A stretch of DNA of 19,962 nt from Deltaproteobacteria bacterium (lineage in GTDB: Bacteria > Myxococcota_A > UBA9160 > UBA4427). Under the pieces are notes generated by a model. That model had not been told where the DNA came from. It did no database searches and worked only from the letters and a program-made list of their open reading frames with translations. The position numbers and the translations under genes were made by a program. Every line of letters begins with the position of its first letter. Within the stretch, counting starts at the first letter, position 1. The stretch lies in contig DRKE01000062.1 of NCBI GenBank assembly GCA_011051925.1, positions 1 through 19,962 on the forward strand, written 5' to 3'. Below, piece after piece: positions 7,598-14,724 of this stretch.

Positions 7598-8214
7598 TAC
7601 CGACCTCCCTGACCGTTGAGGTCACGTATGTAGTTCACGACATCCCATCGGCCTTCCGGTGGGATGCGACGATAACTCGGCATCCGTCCTCGGCCGAGCG
7701 AAATCGTGGTATAGATGTGTCCGTCCGTCAGCGCCGGCGCCAGGCTGAATCCCATGGGCGATCCCGGGCCGATCGGAAGCACGCCCGCGATCGGGCCGTT
7801 CGGCGCCGCGATCGGACCGTCTCCGCCACCCGTGCGGCCGTGGCAGGCAGCACAGTTGACGTTGAAATAGCGTTCGCCGTTCTTGAGCGAAGCAAGGGTC
7901 GCGGGGCGGGGATTCTGGAGCGCCTCCTGCTCCGCCGGACTCAACAGCTGGGGCCGGGCGACATCTCCCCAGCCGACCGGAACCGTCCCGTCCGGGGGCG
8001 TGAAGAGCGTGATCTTCTCCTGGTAGGGATTCAGCTCGAAGGCCTGCACGGCTTCCTGCCATTTCATCTGCGGAAACCACTCGACGGAAACCTGCTCCCA
8101 GCAACCCGGCAATCCGAGCAGGGCGAGACCGAGGATCGCGACGAGGGCCTTCGGGGATCCGGCTGCGACGCGGCGTCCGTTCGCGACACGCGTCGATCTA
8201 GTGTGATGCAGCAA
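7597..8214 (-). CDS. actE: Alternative complex III subunit ActE, monoheme cytochrome c lipoprotein
   Basis: This 205-residue protein carries one heme-binding motif, CAACH at residues 121-125, in NVNCAACHGRTGGGDG. Met178 in GRGRMPSY is the probable second axial ligand. The N-terminus has a signal sequence ending in the lipobox LPGC with Cys38, so the mature protein should be lipid-anchored on the outer face of the cytoplasmic membrane. There it would pass electrons out of ACIII. The start codon is TTG at 8214; no ATG or GTG lies in frame before the hydrophobic signal core. The choice rests on a very strong ribosome binding site exactly upstream. The gene overlaps the end of actD by 17 bases and the start of actF by one base. 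Confidence 0.94.
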   Translation of the reverse strand: MLHHTRSTRVANGRRVAAGSPKALVAILGLALLGLPGCWEQVSVEWFPQMKWQEAVQAFELNPYQEKITLFTPPDGTVPVGWGDVARPQLLSPAEQEALQNPRPATLASLKNGERYFNVNCAACHGRTGGGDGPIAAPNGPIAGVLPIGPGSPMGFSLAPALTDGHIYTTISLGRGRMPSYRRIPPEGRWDVVNYIRDLNGQGGR

Positions 8215-8704
8215 GGGTCACCTCCTTCGCATTGTGACCGCGCATGAGGGATTCGACCTCGGCCACGTCCCGATCCTCGCAGCGGACGACCACGCCGAAT
8301 TCCTCGGCGGAGAATCTCGGGCTGTAGTGGTCGTCGAGAGGCCGGGGATAGAGCCCGGCGAGGGCGACGAGACCGATCACGGTGAGCACGCCGCCGAAGA
8401 GGATCGTCAGTTCGAATCCGATGATCCAGTAGGGCGGAATCGAAGCGAAATTCTTGCCCGCGATCTTGATCGGCCAATCCAATGACATCCAGATCTGCAT
8501 CGCGAAGCCCGTCACGACGCCCGTCAGCCCACCGATCAACGTGAAAAGCCGCACGCCCGACGGTTTCGGATTCTCGGCCACCTCGATCTCCTCGAAGGGC
8601 GCGGGCGAATAGGTCGTGAGATCCTCGAAGCCGCGCGACTTGAGCTTCCGCACGACCGTCGAGACGTCCGAGGGGTAGTCGTAGACACTGACCAGCGTCG
8701 CCAT
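8198..8704 (-). CDS. actD: Alternative complex III subunit ActD (DUF3341 family)
   Basis: This 168-residue protein matches the DUF3341 family, a membrane subunit that helps hold ACIII together and carries no redox cofactor. It opens with a soluble ferredoxin-like-fold segment, MATLVSVYDYPSDV through LKSRGFEDLTTYSP. Two membrane helices follow at about residues 52-74 (VRLFTLIGGLTGVVTGF) and 92-118 (IIGFELTILFGGVLTVIGLVAL). A short C-terminal domain contains DDHYSPRFSAEEFGVVV, the region most typical of the family. The ATG at 8704 directly follows the TAG of actC with no spacer, and GGAGGG lies about eleven bases upstream inside actC. Its last 17 bases overlap actE. Confidence 0.94.
   Translation of the reverse strand: MATLVSVYDYPSDVSTVVRKLKSRGFEDLTTYSPAPFEEIEVAENPKPSGVRLFTLIGGLTGVVTGFAMQIWMSLDWPIKIAGKNFASIPPYWIIGFELTILFGGVLTVIGLVALAGLYPRPLDDHYSPRFSAEEFGVVVRCEDRDVAEVESLMRGHNAKEVTLAASH
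8218..8227 (-). promoter_or_regulatory. Extended Shine-Dalgarno site fixing the TTG start of actE
   Basis: On the coding strand AAGGAGGTGA occupies this position, a 10-base match to the usual anti-Shine-Dalgarno sequence, with three bases before the TTG at 8214. The site is embedded in the last codons of actD (reading Lys-Glu-Val-Thr), so one stretch of DNA codes for ActD and directs translation of ActE. Confidence 0.85.
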
Positions 8705-10093
8705 CTAGTGGGTCCCTCCGTGGGCTGCCGCTTCCCGGGCATGGTCTCGCGCGTGGATGTCGAGCTCCTTGACCTCCGAGATCGCGATGATCGGGAACAT
8801 CTTCAGGAAGAGCAGGAAGAACATGCTGAACCAGCAGAAGCTGCCTGCCAGGACCATGAGTTCGACCGTACTGGGAATGTAGAGCCCCCAGGCCGCCGGA
8901 ACGTATTCGCGCGACAGCGACGTGATGATGATGACGTACCGCTCGAACCACATGCCCAGGTTGATGAAGAAGCACAGGACGAAGAGGAAGGGTACGCAGG
9001 TCCGCAGGCGCTTGATCCAGAGGAGCTGGGGAAAGATGACGTTGAAAGTGATCATGCACCAGGTCGAGACCCAGTAGGGACCGAAGGCACGCTGCCAGAA
9101 CGAGGTCTGCTCGGGCTCGACGCCCGAATACCAGGCGATGAAATACTCCGCGCCATAGGCATAGCCGCAGATCAGGGAAGTGAAGAGGATGAACCTCGAC
9201 ATGTTCTCGAAGTGATAGTCGGTGATGTAGGGCTCGAGGCGGAAGATCCGGCGGACCGGAACCATCACCACGACCACCATCGCGAATCCGCCAAAGATGG
9301 CGCCCGCGACGAAATAGGGCGCGAAGATCGTCGCGTGCCAGCCGGGCACGATCGACATGGCGAAGTCCCAGGAAACGACCGAATGGACCGAGAGGACCAG
9401 CGGCGTCGCGATGCCCGAGAGGTGGAGGACCGTCCGGTTGTGCGCCTTCCACTGCTTTCCGGTTCCCTGCCAACCCGCGGCCAGGACCGTGTAGACGGCC
9501 TTCTTCCAGCCGAGGGCGCGGTCACGCGCGATCGCGATGTCGGGAATCAGGCCGACGAGGAAGAAGAGGACCGAGATCGTCAGGTAGGTGTTGACCGCGA
9601 AGACGTCCCAGAGAAGCGGGCTCTTGAAGTTGACCCAGAGATAGCGCTGGTTCGGGTAGGGCAGCAGGAAGTAGAACTTCCAGAGGCGGCCGATGTGGAT
9701 CAGCGGGAAGAGCGCGGCCGTCAGGACGGCGAAGACCGTCATCGTCTCGGCACCCCGGTTGATCGCGTTCCGCCACTTCGCCCGGAAGAGATAGAGAATC
9801 GCCGAGATCAGGGTCCCCGCGTGGCCGATCCCGATCCAGAAGACGAAGGTGATGATGTAGACGCCCCAGAAGACCGGCGCCTGGTATCCCGCGACGCCGA
9901 GACCCTCGTAGGTCTGGTAGGCCAGGGCGAGAAAGGCCATCACCACGCCCGAAACGGCCGCGATGAAGGCGATCAGCCAGGGCCAATGGAAGCCCTTGGT
10001 GACGGCCATGATGTCGACGTTGGTCCGTGAATCCCTCGGTCGGGCCGGGGCATTCATCGCGTCAGCTACCGCGGAAGCGGGAGGCGGTGCCAT
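8705..10093 (-). CDS. actC: Alternative complex III subunit ActC, NrfD/PsrC-type quinol-binding membrane subunit
   Basis: This 462-residue protein is the main NrfD/PsrC-type membrane subunit of ACIII and is expected to form the quinol oxidation site beside the iron-sulfur clusters of ActB. About ten hydrophobic helices are visible, starting with FHWPWLIAFIAAVSGVVMAF. Family hallmarks include FWIGIGHAGTLISAILYL, the segment HNRTVLHLSGIATPLVLSVHSVVSWDFA, and MWFERYVIIITSLSREYVP in the second half. The C-terminus is a short soluble tail with four histidines. The ATG at 10093 lies one base beyond the actB stop codon, with GGGAG about eight bases upstream, so translation is probably coupled. The long form starting here has an Ala/Pro-rich N-terminus; an in-frame ATG 12 codons later is an alternative. 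Confidence 0.95.
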   Translation of the reverse strand: MAPPPASAVADAMNAPARPRDSRTNVDIMAVTKGFHWPWLIAFIAAVSGVVMAFLALAYQTYEGLGVAGYQAPVFWGVYIITFVFWIGIGHAGTLISAILYLFRAKWRNAINRGAETMTVFAVLTAALFPLIHIGRLWKFYFLLPYPNQRYLWVNFKSPLLWDVFAVNTYLTISVLFFLVGLIPDIAIARDRALGWKKAVYTVLAAGWQGTGKQWKAHNRTVLHLSGIATPLVLSVHSVVSWDFAMSIVPGWHATIFAPYFVAGAIFGGFAMVVVVMVPVRRIFRLEPYITDYHFENMSRFILFTSLICGYAYGAEYFIAWYSGVEPEQTSFWQRAFGPYWVSTWCMITFNVIFPQLLWIKRLRTCVPFLFVLCFFINLGMWFERYVIIITSLSREYVPAAWGLYIPSTVELMVLAGSFCWFSMFFLLFLKMFPIIAISEVKELDIHARDHAREAAAHGGTH

Positions 10094-10094
10094 A

Positions 10095-13000
10095 TCAGTG
10101 GACTCCCTCGGTCTTGTCTCGCTTCACCTGTGCGAGATAGGTTACAGCCGGTCGTGCGTTGAGTTCCTGGAGGGCGTGATACGCGCGTTCGTCGGCGCGG
10201 CTGGCCACCTGCGCGGCCACGCTCGACTTGTCCCGCACGTTGCCGAACTCGATCGCGCCGGACGGACAGGCCTGCTGGCAGGCCGTGACGACTTCGCCAT
10301 CGCCGATCAATCTGCCCTCGTCCTTGGCCGGCTGCCTGGCCGCCGCGATCCGCTGGACACAGAACGTGCATTTCTCCATCACGCCCTGGCCGCGAACGGT
10401 GACGTCCGGGTTGAGCATCAGGCCGAGCAGACCCGGCCAGTTGAGCCGACCGTAGTCGAAATAGTTGAATCGCCGGACCTTGTAGACACAGTTGTTCGCG
10501 CAGTAGCGCGTGCCGACACAACGGTTGTAGACCATTCCGTTGATGCCCTCGGGCGTGTGGTAGGTCGCGATGACCGGACAGACCGACTCGCACGGCGCCG
10601 CACCGCAATGCTGGCAGAGCATCGGCAGATGTCGGACTTCGTTCTTTCCGAGAGCCTCGCCGTCGGGCGTGGGACGACGGACGGCTCCGTCACGAACGTC
10701 ATCCTCCCCATCGCCGACATAGCGTTCGATCCGCATCCAGCTCATCTCCCGATGGCGGATGGCCTGGGCCTCGCCCACGATCGTCCCGTTGTTCTCGACA
10801 TAGCAGGCGGCGACGCAGGCGCTACAACCCGTGCACTTGTCGTTGTCGATCGTCATGCCCCATCGGTAGGGCTGGTCGGGATCGGCATCGTTGGCGGGAT
10901 CGAATTCGAAGGGCGGCCCCTCGAAATGGTGCTCCCCGCCGCCTTCTTCTGCGTGGCCGCCTTCGCCATGGCCGCCGGCCGCGTCGTGGTTCCCTTCCGC
11001 CGCGTGGGAAGCGCCCGGCTCCGAAGCCGAGGCCGCCGCGACGAAATGGGCCATCCCACCCGTCTTCGCGAGATCGTAGAGCGAGACTTCGGGCGCCAGT
11101 CCGCGCTTTCGCTGGTTGTCCGTCCACTGCGAGAGGGCGAGGCGCCGGAATCGACCGGTCTTCGAGATCGACACCTTCGTGGAAAGGAAGGCCTGACCGC
11201 CCGCTTCGTCCAGGGCGGCCGGCAGGAGGGCCGCCACGTTCGCACCTCGCGCGACGCCGGGCTCGCCATCGCCGGCCATCGACGCATAGTGGCCGACCGT
11301 ATGGCCCTGCCCGATCGGGATCGCCACGACCTCGTCCCGGATCCCGCCCCTCGGAAAGACCGAGACGTCGACCGAGCCCGCGCTCGACGAGATCGTGATC
11401 ACGTCGCCGAAGGCGACGCCGAGCTCCCTCGCCTTCTCGAAGGAGATTTCCGCCCAGCTGTTCCAGGAAAGCTTCGTGACCGGATCGGGGATCTCCTGCA
11501 TCCATGGCAGGGCCGCGCCCCGGCCGTCTCCGAAATACGAATGAGGAAACGCGACGAGCGTCAACTCTTCGGAACCCTGCAGCCGCGGCATGCTCGGTCG
11601 CAGGTTCGCCGCACTCGGCGCCAGGCTCACTTCGCGGGTCGGCATCGGACCGAAAACCCCGCCTCGGGCCAGGGCCTGGCGCCAGTTCGTGTCCGACCAG
11701 TTCGATTCGACGACACTCTTCCAGCTGCCGGCCGGAAGCTGCTCTGCGACGCTTCCACCCATCGCGCGGCCGATTCCCAGCAGCGTGTCTCCGAGGGCCT
11801 GCGTGTCGTAGAGCGGCCGGATCGTCGGCTGGATCAAGGACCGGATTCCCGGACGCGGACTCGCATCGCCCCAGTTCTCCATCGACGAATGGTCGGGCAG
11901 GAGCATGTGCGCCCTCTCGCTGGTCTCGTCCGCCATCGAAGCGAAGGAGACGACGAGATCGACCTTGGCCAGGGCCTCCTTGAAACCCGCCGCTTCCGGA
12001 AGCGAGAAGACCGGGTTCAGGTCGTGGATCAGCAGACAGTCGACGCGGCCCGCCTTCATCTCGCCGATCAGGGCGAGGACATCCTTGAGGCTCGCGGTGC
12101 GCTTCGCATCGCTTGCCGGATAGCGGAGGCGCTCGCCGACCGCGCCCAGCACGACGTTCAGCAGCAGGACCGCAGCCGCCGCGCCCGAACCCGCGTTCGT
12201 CGCGGCGGCGATGCCCGGCGGAAGGGCAACGGCACGCTGGGCCGAAGCCAGGCGATCGACCAGCCCGTCGAACAGCGAGCGCTCGATTCCCGCCGCCCGG
12301 ATCGCCTCGGCGACGCGGGCCCCTGCGAGCGCACCGGCCACCTCACCCGCGCCCTTGCGGTCGGCCACCGCCTTGGCGAGGGCGAGGGCCAACACGCCTT
12401 CGCTTCCCGGAGCCGCGGCGACCCATTGGTCGGCGTTCGAGGCGGTCAGGTTCTGGCGGGGGCTGATCGCGACGAGCCGCGCCCCCCCGTCCTCATGTCC
12501 TGCGAGGTCGCGGCTCTTCGAGAACTGGGCGGCGTGCTCCGTCGGCGATGTCCCCGTATCGAGGAAATCGGCTCCGAAGTCGATCACGAGATCGGCCTCC
12601 GAGAGATCGAAGACCGGCGCGGCAGAGACGCCGAAGACGGCTTCGCTCGCCTCGATCAGGGCATGCTGTCCGAAGGGCGAATAGGTCAGTCGGCCCGCGA
12701 TGCCCGCGGCCTCCACGAACCGGTCGAGGAGTCCATCGAGCGAGGGGCCGACGGGGCCGCCGAGAATCCAGGTCCTCGCGGCGGCGCTGCCGAGCTTGGC
12801 AGCGAGCTTGTTCCGGGCATCTTCCCAGCTGAGCGACTGGAGCGACCCATCGGCGCTCCGCGAGGCCGGTCCCTGGATCCGGTCGGGATGATAGGTCCGG
12901 CCGATTCCGACCTGACCTCGGGCACAGAGGCGGCCCTGGTTGATCGGGTGTTCTGGATTTCCCTCGAGCTTGATCGGGCGGCCTTCGCGCGTCTTCACGT

Positions 13001-13190
13001 GAAGACCACATGCGGCCGGACATTCCTGGCAGGTCGACGCATAGTGGACCGCGACTCCGGGCGTGATCTCCTCGGGCTGGATCACGTACGGAATCAGCTT
13101 GCTGGCGGGATCCCCGCAGCCCGCCGTGGCAGCAGCACCGGCGGAGAGGCCCACGATTTTCAGGAAGTCACGACGATCGAGCTCGGACAT
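10095..13190 (-). CDS. actB: Alternative complex III subunit ActB, fused molybdopterin-like and iron-sulfur subunit
   Basis: This 1031-residue protein is the electron-transfer core of ACIII. It begins with a twin-arginine export motif, RRDFLKI, so it acts on the outer face of the membrane. The first part (about 45-700) is a molybdopterin-oxidoreductase-like domain. It contains Cys54, Cys57, Cys61 and Cys89 in the spacing CxxCxxxC-x27-C, the pattern that binds a [4Fe-4S] cluster in true molybdoenzymes. A histidine-rich linker (about 713-757) leads to the ferredoxin-like domain. That domain holds 15 cysteines in cluster motifs: CTGCSACVAAC from Cys786, CQHCGAAPCESVC, CVGTRYCANNC, CTFC and CQQAC. 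This fits three [4Fe-4S] and one [3Fe-4S] cluster, as known for ACIII. The ATG at 13190 is fixed by the Tat signal; its ribosome binding site (AGGGAA) is modest. Confidence 0.96.
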   Translation of the reverse strand: MSELDRRDFLKIVGLSAGAAATAGCGDPASKLIPYVIQPEEITPGVAVHYASTCQECPAACGLHVKTREGRPIKLEGNPEHPINQGRLCARGQVGIGRTYHPDRIQGPASRSADGSLQSLSWEDARNKLAAKLGSAAARTWILGGPVGPSLDGLLDRFVEAAGIAGRLTYSPFGQHALIEASEAVFGVSAAPVFDLSEADLVIDFGADFLDTGTSPTEHAAQFSKSRDLAGHEDGGARLVAISPRQNLTASNADQWVAAAPGSEGVLALALAKAVADRKGAGEVAGALAGARVAEAIRAAGIERSLFDGLVDRLASAQRAVALPPGIAAATNAGSGAAAAVLLLNVVLGAVGERLRYPASDAKRTASLKDVLALIGEMKAGRVDCLLIHDLNPVFSLPEAAGFKEALAKVDLVVSFASMADETSERAHMLLPDHSSMENWGDASPRPGIRSLIQPTIRPLYDTQALGDTLLGIGRAMGGSVAEQLPAGSWKSVVESNWSDTNWRQALARGGVFGPMPTREVSLAPSAANLRPSMPRLQGSEELTLVAFPHSYFGDGRGAALPWMQEIPDPVTKLSWNSWAEISFEKARELGVAFGDVITISSSAGSVDVSVFPRGGIRDEVVAIPIGQGHTVGHYASMAGDGEPGVARGANVAALLPAALDEAGGQAFLSTKVSISKTGRFRRLALSQWTDNQRKRGLAPEVSLYDLAKTGGMAHFVAAASASEPGASHAAEGNHDAAGGHGEGGHAEEGGGEHHFEGPPFEFDPANDADPDQPYRWGMTIDNDKCTGCSACVAACYVENNGTIVGEAQAIRHREMSWMRIERYVGDGEDDVRDGAVRRPTPDGEALGKNEVRHLPMLCQHCGAAPCESVCPVIATYHTPEGINGMVYNRCVGTRYCANNCVYKVRRFNYFDYGRLNWPGLLGLMLNPDVTVRGQGVMEKCTFCVQRIAAARQPAKDEGRLIGDGEVVTACQQACPSGAIEFGNVRDKSSVAAQVASRADERAYHALQELNARPAVTYLAQVKRDKTEGVH

Positions 13191-13349
13191 GCAATTTCCC
13201 TGTTTTCAGTTGATCAGACTTTCGCCTGATCGGGTCCGCGTTCCCGCTGGCCCGCGAAACAATCCATTTTCCCACTCTGCCGCCCGGACACGAAGACGGC
13301 GGGTCAGTCGCCCGCATGGGCCGTTCTTCTCGTCAGGTTCCACTCGTTT
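13191..13349. other. actA-actB spacer with small inverted repeats
   Basis: This is the only sizeable gap inside the act operon, at 159 bp. It contains GATCAG at 13212-13217 paired with CTGATC at 13226-13231 (6-bp stem, 8-base loop). It also contains GCGGG at 13299-13303 paired with CCCGC at 13311-13315. Either could modulate the ratio of ActA to the downstream subunits or act as an RNA processing site, but both are short. Confidence 0.35.
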
Positions 13350-14171
13350 TCAGTAGTGACACGTCAAGCAGTCCTGCGACGCCTGTTGATCGTTCTGGCG
13401 ATGACAGTTGATGCACCAACCCATCTCGAGTTTCGCTACGGGAACGAGATATCCGATGTGCGAATCCGGAACGAGCGAGAGCTTGTCCATCTTCTCGACC
13501 GGGCCGTGGCATCGCTGGCACTCGAGTCCCGCCTTGATGTGGCGGTTGTGGCGGAACTGGACGTATTCGGGAAGCCGGTGGATCTGGACCCACTTGATCG
13601 GCTTCTTCTCTTCCCAATGTTCCTTCAGGATCCGGATGCCCTCGATCTGGTCGTATTCGGCGGGAAACTGGGCATGGCAGCCCATGCAGACCTCGACGGG
13701 GGGGACGCCAGCGGCCTGGGATTCATCGGTTCCCGCATGGCAATAGAGGCAGTCGATCTTGAACTGGCCCGCATGGTGTTTGTGGCTGAAGGGAATGGGC
13801 TGTTTCGGCCCCGGCGCTTCCGGATCCCATGCGGCGGCGGCGGATTCGCAGGCCCGGGCCGAAGGCCAGGGCTTGTCGTATTCCGCTGGAATCTCGATCT
13901 GGAGGTCCGGATCCTCCTCCTTTTTCGCGCGAAGCGCATGGGCTTCACAGACGCTGGTCGCGACCAGGACATCGCCGCCGGACGCGTTGGCGGCGTTCCC
14001 ATCCGGGTCGGGCGGCCAGCCGGACACGAAGACGAGAACCGCCGCAGCGGCCGCGGTGACGAACCCGAAACCAAGCGGGCGCCACTGCGATTCGAAGCGG
14101 TCTCGCCGATTCTTCGGCCTTCCGGATCCCATGTTCGCGAGTTCTAGACTCTCGGATTCTTCCTCGGACAT
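13350..14171 (-). CDS. actA: Alternative complex III subunit ActA, pentaheme cytochrome c
   Basis: This 273-residue membrane-anchored multiheme cytochrome is the electron outlet of ACIII. Five CxxCH heme motifs are present: CLYCH at 141-145, CMGCH at 162-166, CQRCH at 218-222, CINCH at 253-257 and CLTCH at 268-272. The last lies one residue from the C-terminus. Extra histidines (HKHH at 130-133, HNRH at 208-211, HIG at 238) are likely axial ligands. One membrane helix lies at about 34-50, after an acidic and then basic cytoplasmic N-terminus, which leaves the hemes outside. Between helix and hemes, residues 52-125 hold two further cysteines, 75 and 108, not in heme motifs. The start at 14171 is supported only by a distant AAGAGG; a downstream ATG at 14132 is possible. 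It is the first gene of the act operon. Confidence 0.95.
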   Translation of the reverse strand: MSEEESESLELANMGSGRPKNRRDRFESQWRPLGFGFVTAAAAAVLVFVSGWPPDPDGNAANASGGDVLVATSVCEAHALRAKKEEDPDLQIEIPAEYDKPWPSARACESAAAAWDPEAPGPKQPIPFSHKHHAGQFKIDCLYCHAGTDESQAAGVPPVEVCMGCHAQFPAEYDQIEGIRILKEHWEEKKPIKWVQIHRLPEYVQFRHNRHIKAGLECQRCHGPVEKMDKLSLVPDSHIGYLVPVAKLEMGWCINCHRQNDQQASQDCLTCHY

Positions 14172-14724
14172 AGACGAGACGCGGCCTCTTCAGTTCACGG
14201 CACCGGGCCCTTCGGATTCACGATCGGAATCGGAATCAATCAAAGGCGGTAGTGCACCTGTTCCATGGACTCCAACACCCACCGACCGACGGCTTGCCGA
14301 AATCGGCTCCGACGACCGGCGGAGAAATCCTGCTGCTCGAATTCCACCAGCGAAGCAGCCCAGCGGAATTCGGGCTTCTTCGGGATGCGCGTCTGGGTAC
14401 ACCGGCCCCAAAACGACGTCAAGCGATCGACGCGGGAGTATCGTCTCGAGCACGAAGGGAAGCGCGCATCGAATGGTTGCAGGCATGGACCGGACGAAGC
14501 GCCGGGCCTTGACCCGACCCACAAAACCCCCACGGCCGAAACGCCCCGCCGTCATGCCGGATCCAAGCACGCTCTTCGTCGTTTCATGTCATGGCGGGGG
14601 TCTTGCCGCGACCTGGGCGGCGCGCCCGTCGAGCTGATAGGCTCGGGCCACCGCGCCGAAAAGGATCGGCACGAACAGCTCGGACCAGAGGACGTCCGGA
14701 GGAAGCGGGAGATCGGGGATCGTC
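14172..14724. other. 553-bp divergent spacer between the act operon and the acyl-CoA dehydrogenase genes
   Basis: Promoters for both the act operon (minus) and the dehydrogenase pair (plus) should lie here. The part from about 14215 to 14460 is lower in GC than its surroundings, with the short repeat CGGAATCGGAATCAATCAA near 14225-14243. Several open frames of 86-126 codons cross it on both strands, but none gives a recognisable protein. One of them, codons 14252-14512 on the plus strand, lacks the GC bias at third positions seen in the real genes. A 45-codon frame at 14589-14726 on the minus strand is discussed among the findings. No clear promoter could be read by eye. Confidence 0.55.

Noticed and set aside
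9963..13229. An open frame of more than 1000 codons on the plus strand, opposite actB
   Set aside because: It is fully antisense to a gene with unmistakable domains. Its translation is rich in Arg, Asp and His with no recognisable motif, as expected when a GC-rich gene is read backwards.
13202..13354. The 9-mer GTTTTCAGT at both ends of the actA-actB spacer (13202-13210 and 13346-13354)
   Set aside because: A single short match of this length, one copy overlapping the actA stop codon, can easily arise by chance.
14196..14240. A possible promoter for actA with TTGATT and TGAATC spaced by 17 bases on the minus strand
   Set aside because: The -35-like box matches only four of six consensus positions and the -10-like box fewer, so it is not better than chance.
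14190..14570. A 126-codon minus-strand frame upstream of actA
   Set aside because: No recognisable protein, no ribosome binding site noticed, and overlapping frames on both strands look equally plausible or implausible.
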